This document shows, one piece after another, positions 9,751 to 22,188 of a DNA stretch of 64,000 bases. The stretch is from positions 744,001 through 808,000 of the forward strand of contig JALNQF010000001.1 of assembly GCA_028456385.1 (NCBI GenBank). Reading direction: 5' to 3'. The number at the start of each line of letters is the position of its first letter. The first letter of the stretch is position 1. The DNA comes from Ophiosphaerella korrae. Taxonomy: Eukaryota > Ascomycota > Dothideomycetes > Pleosporales > Phaeosphaeriaceae. Made by a program: the position numbers and the translations under genes. The notes beneath the pieces were generated by a model that ran no database searches, was not told where the DNA came from, and saw nothing but the letters and a program-made list of their open reading frames with translations.

Positions 9751-10237
9751 CGGTGCTGAATCTGATATTTTTTTACGAGTATCGGCAACTCTTAAATCAA
9801 ATTGCAAATCAAATAGATTTGTTTAGCTGAAGAGAAGTATGCTAGGACCTGTACAATGTTGTAGCTTGCGAGCTCAGAGATGGGACGACGCCTTCTCAAC
9901 ATCTTTCGGGTAATTTTCGCTGTGAAGGTTTTCAGCCTCATCGATATAGGAGTGCCACGTTGATCAGGCAGCAGAATGTCGTGTTGGTCGGTAATTGGTG
10001 GTGATCTATGTAGCCTCAATACCATGCGTCAATTAGATCGCGAGGCTCACTTCCAAAAACTTCTCTGTAGCCAAATAAGGATAAGCTTACCTGTGATCAT
10101 ACTGTAGGATATTTCATTGGTAAGTCGAACTGAGAAGAGATGTGCGATTATCACATGCAACATATCATAGGCGGAGAGGAAGCGACAAAGTAAACGGCAC
10201 CCATCGCTATTTTATGAGGAGATATTTAGTTTTTGGA

Positions 10238-12345
10238 CTATGTTTGTGTAGCCCGTCGCCTTAGAACTCTATTACCAGCTGCGTTTATCACAGTATTTGT
10301 ACGGTCGCCTTGGGTTACCAGCCTCGCACGCATTTTGACTCTACCCCACCATGGCGCCTGACCTAGCTTTCCTCCCAATACAAAACGGAGTGCCCATAAC
10401 ACCGTTGTAACAAGGATAAGGCAACCCGTAAATGACCAAATATCGCGTTCGATTGGGAGGATAGGAACAGGTATTGCGAAGAACCCAGTCACAACGGTGA
10501 TCGGACCAATATAGAAAAATGTCAGCTCCGTATTCTTATTGGCCTCGACCATTGACTGGAACTCGAGGGCATCCTTCAGCCTCTCGCACTCCGCTTGTAT
10601 GTCCGTCAACTTTCCTATCAACTCATCCAACTCCGTAAATGCTTTCTGGATCTTGTGGAACTTCCGCTCGACCTGGTTCTTACGGCAGTCTGTTGGCGTG
10701 GCAAGATCGGAGAAGTATCCAAGGTCACCGTTGATGGAGGTAAAGTTGCCCCAACTCTTGCTTGTTTCACGGAGCACTGGCAACAGCTCGAAGAGTAGTT
10801 GCAACATATTGCAAGTCCAGTACGAGGCTTCTGTAATATTTCCACCCTTGTACGGACCACCGGACATGAAATTTCGGAAAGCAGTTTTTACCACTTGTAC
10901 CACCTGACCCGACCTTGTGAGCACTTGATTGACCCGATTAAGTAGAACAGCCAGGAAGTACTCTCGTGGATTCCAAATAGGCTTGTTTGCATCTGTTTCT
11001 CCTTTTGCAACTTGGTCAACTTGAAGACCAATATCGGAGAACTCGTCATCCCCCATCTCATTATCTTCATCAAAGTCATCATCCTCAAAACAATACACGG
11101 TGTACCTGAACTCACTCGACCCACAAAGCACAACGGATATTTGAGCTTGTTCTATTTCCAGAGTGCCTTCTCCAAAGGACCACTGCGCAAGGAACCCTAG
11201 TGCCATCCGATTGCGGTGTGGTTTCGTGGCTCGCTCTTGATTGGAACTTTCATTCTTGCATAACGCAAAATGGGGTAAGTGGAATTCGAGCTGATATAGA
11301 GGGAGTCCACGGTCCTGAAAGCAGCGATATTAGTCACCATATTCACAATGATATCAAGGGGTGGCCTACTGAGAGATCAATTCTAATAGCAGCTCTAAGT
11401 GAAATATATCTCGATGTTGTGTCTCTGAGAGCAGTATGAAGATACTGTGGTGCGGACTCTGTCACGGCAAGAATATCATAACGGTCTGGATTTGCAATTG
11501 ACCTGAACAAAATATCAGTACAGGACAAACTTGAACCAGGAAGAAATCGACTCACACTAATCTCCTGTCTGAATCAGGAAGACTTGGATGACCATAGCGC
11601 TGAAAATATATGTCAGTCTCATTTTCAGGTGTAGACGAGGTTCATCCAATCAACAGATCTCAATGTGTTGCTTTTTTTTATTAACGCTCTGGTAGTTGGA
11701 GGGAGGAAGGAACGAAAGTAATTCAATCCTATCCGTGGGTAATATATCAGAGTAATCAACTTTGATAAAAAAAAAAACGAGCTAAGAGGGTTTTACCTTC
11801 GTCATCAACTTGTCATATAGCATTCTTGCTGTCAGAGGTGCATGACTGCGTCTTGAACCTGGAATATAGCGCCAGCGTGTGTATTTACTATCTGACTCTG
11901 TACTTGCGTCGATTTTAGGTTGTATTGCGTGAGTGGATGGTCCAGTTTCATGGCTGACATCAGCCGCCAAGGAACTGGATTCTGGGAGTGGAGGCTTTTG
12001 AAGGCCAACATCACCGCTGGATTCTAGCCCCATTGGCAGCTCTGTATCTTGAGGCGGTACGTAAGCCCGTTCATCCATCCATGCTGAGTCCTTCCTAGGT
12101 TGTTCATCGATGTTACGAAGACGAACCCCTTGGCAGAAATCGACAACTGCCTTCCAATCGTGTGATATGAACTCATCATCGTAGGCATGCATGAATAAAT
12201 GAACGCCATCATTTTGAGGGTTAAGTTTCTGTAAATCTTGGACGTAAGAGCTATCTGGAGGGATTGTTGAATTGAGAAAATCGTCGCTCCACCTTTTTGC
12301 GAAAAAAAAAGGGAGTGCCCCTGGACTAGTTGCTGAGAATTCCAT
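10238..12345 (-). CDS. CorA-like two-membrane-segment protein, copy A (4 exons)
   Basis: Exons 11797-12345, 11556-11599, 11370-11502 and 10238-11314 give 600 aa. Every junction keeps frame (donors GTAAAA, GTGAGT, GTAGGC; acceptors all CAG). The N-terminal ~180 residues are variable. Exons 2-3 carry DSDRRLV and ALRD; exon 4 starts with LEFHLPHFAL, then QISVV, an acidic loop and PIWNPREYF (354-362). A long helical region follows, then two C-terminal membrane helices (~507-528 and 535-555) and a basic tail. This layout, with a large cytosolic helical domain before two terminal helices, recalls CorA-type Mg transporters, but the GMN pore motif is not evident, so transport is not shown. I know it as a dothideomycete family of uncharacterised proteins. 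It is a paralog of 19477-21725. Confidence 0.75.
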
Positions 12346-15300
12346 GAATGGCCTAGAATTTAGTTAATAGCCACAATCTGGTGATAATCAGTAGGTATTT
12401 CAATACAGTCATCAGTAGGTAGTAGCATTTTTCACAAAAAAGTCATTTTTAACTGTGAAGAGGAAGCGGAATGAGCCTCACTTACACTCCTGAATCGTCC
12501 GGTTACCACAAGCGGGCATGTAATCCATTGGAGTCATTCATTCTATATATTTCTGTTCAAATTTTAATTCAGTCATTTCGTAGCACAGCCCCAGAAGTTG
12601 TCATTCACAGTCATATTCACTATATTATGGTTGGACAGCACCTTGAACGAGAATCTTCGTGCCAGCACAATGATGCTCGATTTGAGACACGTATTTTAAC
12701 TCTTCACCGCATGACAAGGCGATCGGCGGGGCCACACATTGCCTTGTCTTATGGCCAATACGTTAGACACGATAACTAAGATGTAACCTCAAAAACTCTC
12801 ACATGATGTTAGCCACACACAATTCCGGGAAGGCAGCCCAGGGCGAGTACCAGTTGGGTGGAACCGAGCGCCTCAGTTACGGTGGCTGCGCCTATGGGCG
12901 ATAGCCATGAACAACGGAGTTTTCAGCCTTGTTGGGCTGTAGCAACGGGCCAGTCTGACCTGCATGCAGGACGTTGGGTAGCCGAGCACGATGACTAATG
13001 CAACTTTCGTTGCCTCATGCACAACAGCAAAGAAAAATTCCTAGGTGTCCCAGTTTGAGCATGAGACCTCTATATGCGGGAATACTAGTATCTTTACAGA
13101 ATGAGTTGGTCGGCCATTCAGTCAGATCTTCGATACGACCATCTCAGGGTAGACGTTGTTTCTAACTTTTAAAATACTATTTCAAGAACCTAGAAGACTA
13201 GCACTGATACTCTTCATATTCTCCATTTGGGTTGTAAACCCATACCTTCCATATTTTGTGGTAAATTTCCCTTTCTGGATGTACAGCCAGAGAGAAAACA
13301 TTGACACAACACCTTCTAACTCTAATATTGTACCCTATTTCCTACGCCGAGTTGACCGCATATTACGGTCATTAGATTGGTAGCCACCCGGCCGAGCCTC
13401 ATATATGGGAACTTGGCTGCGAACTGTGCTATGGCCACAATTTCTTAATGCCGGAAGTTTGAAACGATTATCGAGGTAGTCGAGCGGTAGTTTTGGTCCT
13501 TTCTCTGCCAAGCCCGAAAGTGGCCACGTTGAAGTGTGTGTAATGCTCTCTGGAATTTTAGATTCCCAAAATGGGTTGCAAGTCCGTACTTGCACTCGTG
13601 TTGTTATGCAATTGGCGCATCTACCGTAACCACACCGTGGACATCCATCGCTATTGATTGGTATAGTGGATTGCCCGCATTTGCACTGGGCCAGTTAGGA
13701 AGGGATGATAACAAAGTTGAAGTCGTGGTATACTCACGCAGTGCCATATGTAGACATGCCTTTTCTTAGCCTAGGATGGGGTGAGGCTCAGACGGTTGAT
13801 TTGATAGGACTGAATGTACCAATGTGTTGACCGGTGGAGGGGATGGTCTGTAGATCAACGTGTGAGCCCAATTAGACTAGAGGGTGAAAGGCTAAGCATA
13901 CTGCCCTGTCTGGGTCTCTGAAAGAAACATAAATTCGGAGGATTGAAGGGCAATTCTTCTCACTACGTGTCTCTTAGTTAGCATGGGAACCTTCGGTTTT
14001 CAATTACGGGGGATGGCATGAAGGTCAACTTTAGTCATTTTAGTGGCGGTGTGATAATGGTCTCTTTATGCACCTATTACTTATCTCATCTGAACTCTCA
14101 AATCTGGTCATTGTCGTGTAGGCTTTTCCCTAGCTTTCTGGTCTGCAAGGGGCGTTCCAAAGTGGTTCTCATGACAATCCCGTGTATCCTTTGTTAAACT
14201 GGTGCACGATGCTTCTAGTACAATCATGGGCAATTGTGTAGCAGTATAAAAAGTACACGGCTTCTGTGTCGCGACTGATGGTAGCTACTCCAATGCTCCA
14301 CCCTATAGCTTGTTGCCACGTCAACACGCATATTCGTGCAAGGGTCCGCATGCTGCACGCTGCACGCTGCACGCTGCACGCTGCACTACATTACTAACTT
14401 TGAGAGAACACACAGTTGCCACAGTGGAATGTGCCTGTATTTAAATTTTCCGATTCGATGGGCTTGCAGACATCGGGCTCCTCTAGGAACAGACGTAGGA
14501 ACATGCTAGGATTTGTACAAGGTTAGAATGGTTCGTATTCAACAAAACTCTATAAATTTCTGCTCTGGCCGCTCGCACAACAGACTATTATACCTCAGTT
14601 ACAGTTACAGTATATTTATAACCTCAATTTACTCGCAAGGTAGGCCTTTACAAAGACACAAATGAGCATACAAATTGTTATAGCAGGCGGAAAATTCGAG
14701 GGTGAGGTATCTACCTAAGAGCAGATAGCCATATCCTGATTGGTGCTAATATTTGACGTACGGCGCAGCTCTGCATGGCCGAGCATCACGGTCCTATTGT
14801 GGGGCTGCCGTCATGTAAAATCGGGATCTGAACACCGAAGCGGGGCCTATCCGGGCCAAGAATTGAATCTTTGAGCGCAAATCGTCTCCCGAGGTCTTCA
14901 TTGGGAGGCTCAGGTATGTTCTAATCCGGCTTCTACGCCTATTGTAGACCGTGCTACTTCAGAGGACAGAACTACAGGAAATGGCCTGACCTCTCATGGA
15001 AACTCATCTCACTGTTGTCATCCAACTGAAAGTGTATGACAATGTGATCGCTTGTCTATTGGCCACTAATATCTGACAACAGTAAGGCCGGAGTGGTCAT
15101 AGGCCTAACTATTTACTATAGCCAACCCATTGCGATACAAATTCTTCGTCGTAGAACATATGACAAGGGATTCTTTGAAATAAAAAAGCGAAGTTATCCC
15201 ACATTGGCATAGTATCCGTCACTCTGGTAAGACAGGTTATACAAATAGCTACATACATACTAGATCTGCAATGCGAAGGCAATAATGTTCATGTGCTCAT

Positions 15301-16242
15301 AGTACAAAGGCTTTCATCGATTTCGGCCCACTTTATCAGGCGCAATGTTGGTGTAAGGCAGTCGTCTAGGTGAAAACATTTACGCACCGCTTAAACTGTA
15401 CTACGATAGTTGCATGTTTCATCGATTATATTGTACTTAAATCCTAACATAGAAATAACTAATCCAAGATTGTGTGGCCAGTGCAAAGGAACGACCTCGG
15501 CTGAAAGTATTCCATGTCAAAGTATCACATTTAAAAGTTATTTATTATAGATTTTCACGATTCATACCTTCTCCAGGTATTGCTTCCTCTTGAAACCCCC
15601 TTGAGGGGCGCTCTATATGACCAAATACTTATCCAATAATTAGTAGCTAATATTCATGGCGCATAGCACATCTCAGGATAATGGTGGACTCAGATGATAG
15701 CAAAACAAGAGTATAGGGCTATAGGCGAGAGATAACTTGCTCTTAGGCTTTGAGGGTATCCATATGATAACAAGTCTTGGTCAATTATTGTAGGCAGTTT
15801 GGCCGTAGAGCTCGATTCTTAGATACAGGGAAAACTTGCCTAGAAACCATTATTGAGTTGGAGGTGCAAGTAAGGCGGCTCAATGCAATAAAAAATTCGA
15901 GGGCGGATAGAAAAAACTTTAGATTATTAGAGAATACGAACATAACCTTCTGGGGGCCGAAGTATTACAAAGTGAATAGAAGTAGTGCAGTGACCTACAT
16001 AACCTAATACGGAGCTAGTAACATCGGAGATCTCTAATAGGAGTGTCAGTAATGAATAACCCTGATTCTCCGTCAACTGTAAAGTAGTCCTTGCGCATGG
16101 GTTGCTCATCCTTTGAATCCGAATTTATCGGTAGATCTGAGCATATATTCAAGAGATCCCGGCCAAACTAGTTGTAGTTGTCCTATTCCTATATCGCTAC
16201 GAATATCTGAGCCTCCTATATAACATTTGTAAATATATATAT
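12346..16242. other. Gene-poor AT-rich stretch, no gene supported
   Basis: Nearly 4 kb with only short ORFs (under ~105 codons) on both strands and no recognisable product, tRNA or transposase. It contains the tandem repeat at 14352-14386 and many AT-rich words. It reads like old, eroded repeat or pseudogene sequence, but I could not assign a parent element. Confidence 0.4.
14352..14386. repeat. Tandem repeat, 7-bp unit gctgcac x5
   Basis: Five perfect copies of gctgcac. The unit is not a multiple of three and no coding frame covers it. Confidence 0.9.
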
Positions 16243-16453
16243 TGTGGCGTAGTAGAACCGCACGTGATCGGGGAGGCTTAGGTTAGCATTGCGGCTCTGT
16301 GTGGGCACCGATAAAGGATCGGATGGAGTAGATAGCCACCGACACCAACTCGTCATGTAGCTACTCAATCTATATACTTCAACTCATCTCATTTCTCGCC
16401 GACTGCGGGTCGCTACCTGCCTCCTACTTCTACGTGCATCCTAGTATGCCACA
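16243..16453. mobile_element. Candidate solo LTR (211 bp)
   Basis: The segment starts TGTGGC and ends GCCACA, a perfect 6-bp inverted terminal pair with the TG...CA ends of an LTR. It lies in AT repeats (tatat before, atata after), so a 5-bp target duplication is possible but ambiguous. It is more GC-rich than its flanks and has a TATA-like word (tatatact) near 16370-16377, as expected for an LTR promoter. No second LTR, primer-binding site or gag/pol remnant was seen nearby, so it would be a solo LTR. No second copy lies in this window. Confidence 0.4.
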
Positions 16454-16573
16454 ATATATATCTAGTCTGAGTACTAAATAAAAAAAGCGTAAGAAACAAT
16501 ATATCTATTAATTATATTATGCATTATTTAGATATTATCTATCTTAATAGATGCTAAGTTTAACTTTTCAGGG

Positions 16574-16759
16574 TCACGCAACGTAAAGAAAATAGAGATA
16601 TTTTAATTCAAGAGTAAGTTTTTGGAAGTGCGGTTGGCGAATAATCCAAATAGGTTTTGTTATAGAACAGGCTGAACACGAAGAGATACTACAATTTCCA
16701 TAGAAGTCAAAGGGCGTCCATTTATACGTGGCACCAGTAACGTGCATAAGAGGTGCCAA
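16574..16759 (-). pseudogene. Fragment of the CorA-like family (exon-4 start region)
   Basis: On the minus strand FQKLTLELK runs, after one frame change, into FTLRDPEKL. This matches FHKFVLELH...YTLRNTEKL at the start of exon 4 of copy B (20800-20863). The DNA around the PEKL/TEKL codons (cttttcag...cgcaacgta) is also shared. Upstream, a TYKWTPFDFYG stretch resembles TTHKLTPFEVG at 22140-22160. The rest of the gene is missing, and the candidate solo LTR at 16243-16453 lies just beyond the break. It is a dead fragment. Confidence 0.5.
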
Positions 16760-17955
16760 TGATCTGGTTTAACTATACACGAAGCTCCTCAGACACATGT
16801 CGTACATATTGGTTGTCGAACCACACCTAACCGTAAGCCTGGGTAGAGTAGCCTTTTGGTGCTCAGGTGATCAAGTCAGAGGTGCCGCGCCATCAGATAG
16901 CCTATTTAGGCACAATTCTCGACCTGCTGTAGGATTCATTCATACTTACCCTTCATTGATTTGAGAATTGAAAGTCATATATCCGGAATATTCTACATTA
17001 ACGGCCTAGGGGATATAGGGCCTAACTAGGTATGCTTTACTAGCGGAGTCCTAAGTACTAGTAACGTGAGATTGAACACGAATATGGCAGGTTGCATTTA
17101 CAGCATCTTTGCCGCGTAAGTTGGGTAGATTTATCATCGTGGTTCCGAAAAGACAGCCTTAGGCTACCATAAACGGACTCGGGCTGGCCTGCAGGCTGGC
17201 AGAAACCTGGAGTGCTACCTGATAAAAGCCCAACTTTAGGTTTCAGCGTCTACCGAATGTTGATCCCAGAGAAATAACTATGACAAATGGTGCTCACAAG
17301 TGGAAGGAGCTTCTAACCTTACCTATCCTTAGTAACGGAATGATAGCAGTCTAAACCGATCGGTAGTTGCATATCCCTACTATGTAACAAACACTTATGA
17401 GGAAAGACGTGACCCTAGTCAATAGGCTGAGTGCGTATTGGAAAATGCATTGGCTTGGACCTCTTCCTATGTGGAAAATGATCTGACCCGGTGACAGCAG
17501 GCGAGTTACACTGATTTTGAAAGTTTGTCTGGCCAAGTCTAGCTACCTAGGTAGGTAGGACGAGCTTCCCCCAAAAGGCTTGGGATAGACCGTCTCTGAA
17601 TTCACGAGTTCTACGTACACAGACTTTTTTTTTCAAGCCTCACCTACGTATATATTATGCACGACAAACTTCCATACATACATATATGTAACGTTTCGAG
17701 TATTAAGATTGTGCACGCGAGCGATCCACGTCGTTTCACTTAATTTTCAACTTTTTTCAACAAGAGCGGGGTTAATGGTCAGATAAAATTATTGTTACAA
17801 ATATAATGAGTGTCGATTTACGCAAAAATACGCCCTTCTGTTGACGCAAATATCGCTAGAGCATATACGCCGCAATAGAGAACGTATTTGCGAAGCTGCT
17901 TTCAAGGCTATGGTTGCGCAATATTGTGCTCAACTTCTTCTAGAAATGTTAAATT

Positions 17956-19102
17956 CTATATGTGTGAGTTTCCGGTGCTATGGTCACCCTGATCTGATCT
18001 TTGTGTGTTGATTTGGTGAGATTTTGCAGGCTTTCTCTTCGGGGGCAAGCTTTCTAGCTTACTCGCATGTTCTAGGAGCGCCTGTAGCCCAAGGATAGAT
18101 ACCAATATCAGGGTGGCAAAAAACAAATGTTCTAGGGTTGGGGTTGAAAGAAAATATGTCCTTCTCTGATCCAAAGTATTAGGGGGCCATGCTAAATGGT
18201 GTAGTGAGCAAGAGCAGCTAGATGTCGTTTAGCAAAACTCGACACGAACATGGGGCTAACACTCAACAAAGAACATCCTTCAACATTGACCCGTGTGCTG
18301 CAACTAGATTCCGCTGCAGCAATTTGATTTGCCCGTGCTGCTTCTGTACTTTCTCTATTCAATTTTCGAGTCCCTTTATTAAGTGTGATGGTAGGTAGAG
18401 TCAGTGAGCTGTTTTGCTTACTATTGTAAAGCAAGGCTTTCAGCATTGAGTCGGCTGCTTCCTAAGCTCGTGGAGTTACTCTGGACGCCAAGATTTTTTA
18501 CTCTCCCGGCTCATAAAATTACTCTCAGCCGTCAAATAATTACTTTCAAGACTCGGGATACACCCAAACTAGATTGTTTGTCATTGATTGGCGAACCATT
18601 GGCGCACCTTGGCTATGCGTTACTCACATGTGTTGCAAATCTAGTGTAAGAGTTATCCATACAATTTAGCTATAAAAATGAAGTTCTACCAACTTCTCGA
18701 ACAATTCTTTGATGTTTCTCTGCATTGCAATGTCGTCTGTGTCATATATATCCGAAAAATAGCACTTATCACCAACCGGTGCATCAAACTTTCTATATTA
18801 TATGTAAGTAAAGTTGTTGAGAGCAAATCAAGTAATTTCCGCAACAACCGCATAGCCTAAAGTGTCCAGCCGAGAGACTTATGTATGTCGTATATGAAGA
18901 TAGCAAACATCTTTGTACATAAAATATACTTACGAACACAATAAAGCAAATTATTCAATATTACCAAAGCATTTCTTGGTGTGTAGTGAGAAATGATAGC
19001 AACATCTATTCGAAGATGACAGGGCTTATCTCGATCTTTAGATCGATTGAATGACATTAAAAAAACTACTTTGGTGTGACGCAGCTGTTCAGTGGCGAGC
19101 AA
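17956..19102 (-). pseudogene. Decayed third copy of the CorA-like family (3' half)
   Basis: Pieces in gene order on the minus strand: YTPRNALVIL (around 19000, compare PIWDPRSYW in copy B), GDKCYFSDIYDTDD...LFEKLVEL at 18661-18776 (compare GDQCFFTDI...FRKLKGL), AAAESSCSTRVNV at ~18285-18325 (compare AAQDTSRSTRVSV), and FNPNPRTFV followed by a membrane helix with a frame change at ~18000-18140 (compare FDRNPKTFV plus its helix). Stops and frame changes separate the pieces and the 5' exons are not recognisable. It sits head-to-tail with intact copy B, 375 bp downstream of it. Confidence 0.5.
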
Positions 19103-19476
19103 AAAATTACAACCAATAACTATTTAGGTACATAGAAGACCCTGATATAAGTATGTAAATAATCTATGGAAGCTTGTAAAATCACCGAGAAGAGCAAACT
19201 TAACCCAGAATTCCAGTATAGGATTGCCAAATTTTATTAGAGCTTCGGGATAATTCCCATCCTACTTACCAGCACCAAGACTATTATCAGTGGATAACAT
19301 AGAAGCCCCAACACTCGTATCTACAATTAACAGCGGTGATTCATAGCTCAGAAAATACTGTAATGCGTTTACATACTCAGTGACCACCAAAGCAAGAGCA
19401 TGTGATTATGCGCCAGAAATGATTGACGTATGGGATGATTGGGTTTCGATAATATCTACGTGAATTAGCTAATTGA

Positions 19477-21725
19477 TCAGTTTTGATCTATCAAGGTAGG
19501 TAGTCTACCTGTGAAGCTTGCGTCGTTTGCTCTGCCTCTTTTTGTTACACCTAGCCGTGTGAGAACATCGCCTATATAACCAATCATTGAATCAAGGACG
19601 TAGGTTAGGCAAGGCAACGCAAATATCAAGACGAGCAAAGCAACGACGAACGTCTTTGGGTTGCGGTCGAACCCGAATATTTCCTTATCGGCACCAAAAT
19701 ATTGCAAAGCGAGAAGAAGTGGTGTGGTAATCCAAAAAATCTAGAAGGGTTAATAAGTTCGTTAGGGAAGATTAGAAATAGCTTTAAAGCCTACCAAAAC
19801 GCTGACTCTGGTTGAACGACTGGTATCTTGCGCCGCGCGTACAGTCTCAATTGCCACTCTATTTCCCTTCTCATTCAAACGCTGTATATTGAGATTTAAG
19901 TCAAGTGTACGGCGATATAAACCTTGATTCTCTGTGTTCTTGCCGTTGTTCTCATGTTCCAAATAGAGTCTTAACTTAAATTATATATCAGTGCATGAAG
20001 GTATTAATCATGTGGCCCACTTACGCTTGCCTGAGACTTTTTGAAGGACCGGTTCAAGGATGCCAGCTCTTTGTGTAGGCCTTTGAGCTTTCGAAAAGAA
20101 TTTCCCAATGAATCTAAAGCTGAAATTGATTGTTGGTCGCAAATATCCGTAAAGAAACACTGGTCTCCTTCTGTTGAAGAGAAGTGTGACCAAATATCAT
20201 TCGTATTTCTCAAACGATGTTGTAGTTGTTGCAATAGTTGCATGGTGTCGATAGTCCAGTAGAATAGTTCATTCAAATCGTCATGATGTCCATTCTGACG
20301 AGTTCTCGCACGAAACACGAGGTGTTCCTTTTGCTGAGCCACATGAGTTGATCAGAATTCAGAGTGGTGGTTGCACTCACCCATACAATCACACCAGCTT
20401 TAACATTTCTGACAAGCCATGTCCATTCTTTGAGCACTATTCGAACACGGATATCGATGATATGCAACCAGTAAGATCGGGGATCCCAGATGGGATCATC
20501 TGCATCAACCACTGTTGGCTCACCTTCCCCGTCAGCTGCAAAGTAGTCCTCATTTACAATTTGCTCGTCCTCCGGGTCGAAATCGTCAGTCGGGTTTGAG
20601 GATGTATTAAAGAAACCCCAACCAACCCACTTGTAATTATCCCACCCCGATATAACCACAGATATCTGAGACTCTTGGATGATGTGCCTACATGAGCACT
20701 TCTGACTTCGATGTTGCGCGCACTGAAGCGTAAGAAATGACACATCTATTGGAGTTTTCATTGACCGACTATTTTCAGTTGTAATGGTGTCCAATGTTAG
20801 CTTTTCAGTGTTACGCAACGTATAAAATGGGAGATGGAGTTCCAGAACGAACTTGTGGAAGAACTACGGACGAGTAAGTCAATTATTACTTGTTATGGAA
20901 CCAAATGAACACAAACAGGCATATGAACTTGCATAGAGGCCTCAAAGGAGAGGTGTTTACAGAGTGTATCGCGCAAAGCGTCGGCTTGATGAGTGTGCAC
21001 TGTCTCAATGAGCGCGAAGACATGCTCTGCACTTAAGCAATGGATATATCTATTATGAAGTCAGAGCACAACCATATTAGAAGAAACTCGACCCGCGACT
21101 GAAATTTCTCTCTGGAGAAACAAACTAGCTATCTTCTGCATGCAGTAAAGAATTTTACCCCACACAATAGTAGTAGATTGTTCTCAGCGTTGTAATACCT
21201 TGAAACGAACAATTAAAACAGGGAGAACAGGGTGACTTACATCAGACGGCGATCCGCATCAGGCATACCTAGGCAGCTGAATCGCTGTTTTCGTTAGCGC
21301 TTTAACATGTAAAGACTAGGTAAAAGCACCTGATAGGTTAGAGCCTGCCGAAGCTCACCTGGTGTCAGCCATGTTGGGTATATGCGTTTTTCTTCCGATC
21401 CATATTTGCGATCATCTAGCCTTGCTCTTGCCAAACATTGCGCGGGCGCGACCTGGGATTGTCTAGTTCGCAAAAATTGTGTGATGGCTGTCAATTCCCA
21501 TGATGGAATCGAGTTTTCGGCAACTTCCAGAAACATTTCCAACGGTTCACCCTCTCGCTCAAACCCTTCGATATCTTCCCTTGACTGTGGTACCGAAGTG
21601 TCTTCATATGGCCGTTTGATTGAAAATATTGCATTCCATCGTTTCGTTTGGCCGTCCCTCTTGGCTCTTCGCCTAAGTCTTCTAGACATACTCATAGCGA
21701 TACTAGGTTTTTGAAACAAGGTCAT
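19477..21725 (-). CDS. CorA-like two-membrane-segment protein, copy B (7 exons)
   Basis: Exons 21330-21725, 21241-21284, 20917-21049, 20381-20863, 20025-20333, 19795-19974 and 19477-19740 join in frame to 602 aa, almost the length of copy A (600). Exons 2 and 3 are exactly 44 and 133 nt in both copies. Landmarks are GMPDADRRLIYI (junction of exons 2/3), ADALRD, LELHLPFYTLRN, QISVV, an acidic loop, PIWDPRSYW, GDQCFFTDI, STRVSV, then two membrane helices around FWITTPLLLALQYF and TFVVALLVLIFALPCL. The three 3' introns are absent from copy A. ATG 21725 has an ACC context. A transport role is only suggested by topology. It looks intact despite decayed neighbours. Confidence 0.75.
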
Positions 21726-21954
21726 GGTGCATATTTTGTGACAACTGTTAATATATTAATGACGACGCGTCAGACGTATAGCAAACGTGTTCCTTACGTT
21801 TATAGAGTTTGGATGAATCGTAATCTCAACTGGGTACGATTTTTCAGATAATGCGATTACCGCGGGAGATAAAATTCCGTAGGTCACGGCAAAGCGATTA
21901 TAGGGAGATCTCTCGGATTTTTATCAGGCTTTTTGAGTGATAATCTCCTCGTGG

Positions 21955-22188
21955 CTATAGCTGCATGGCTTCACGCAACCTGGGACTTACTTCAATCGGC
22001 AACACCGAAGCCACCATCGGGTTCTGAGAGATGACAGCCTCTTCAACATTGTGGAATAATTGGAGGTTATGCTTTATTTGATATGGAAGGACACGTAACA
22101 CCCTCTCGTTCGATATACGAGAGGTCATGCCTACTTCAAAGGGCGTCAATTTGTGTGTAGTACTAGTGAGGCTGTGAAGAGAAATCAT
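21955..22188 (-). other. Exon-like ORF ending in a GTAAGT donor, unassigned
   Basis: A 77-codon minus-strand ORF with TTHKLTPFEVG near its start. After VLPIE the DNA reads GTAAGT, a perfect fungal donor, suggesting a former first exon. No downstream acceptor gives a continuous frame into copy B, whose own ATG (21725) is well placed. The first ~40 bp resemble 16700-16745 beside the fragment at 16574. It may be a relic of another copy or an unrelated gene. Confidence 0.25.

Noticed and set aside
4820..12475. 14-bp word gaggaagcggaatg at 4820 and 12461
   Set aside because: The match does not extend into the flanks, and several chance 14-bp matches are expected in 64 kb.
14352..14386. CRISPR-like array
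   Set aside because: The unit is 7 bp with no spacers, in a eukaryotic nuclear context; it is a plain tandem repeat.
10238..21725. Calling the paralogs true Mg transporters (CorA/Alr1)
   Set aside because: Only the topology fits; no GMN motif is visible at the end of the first membrane helix in either copy.
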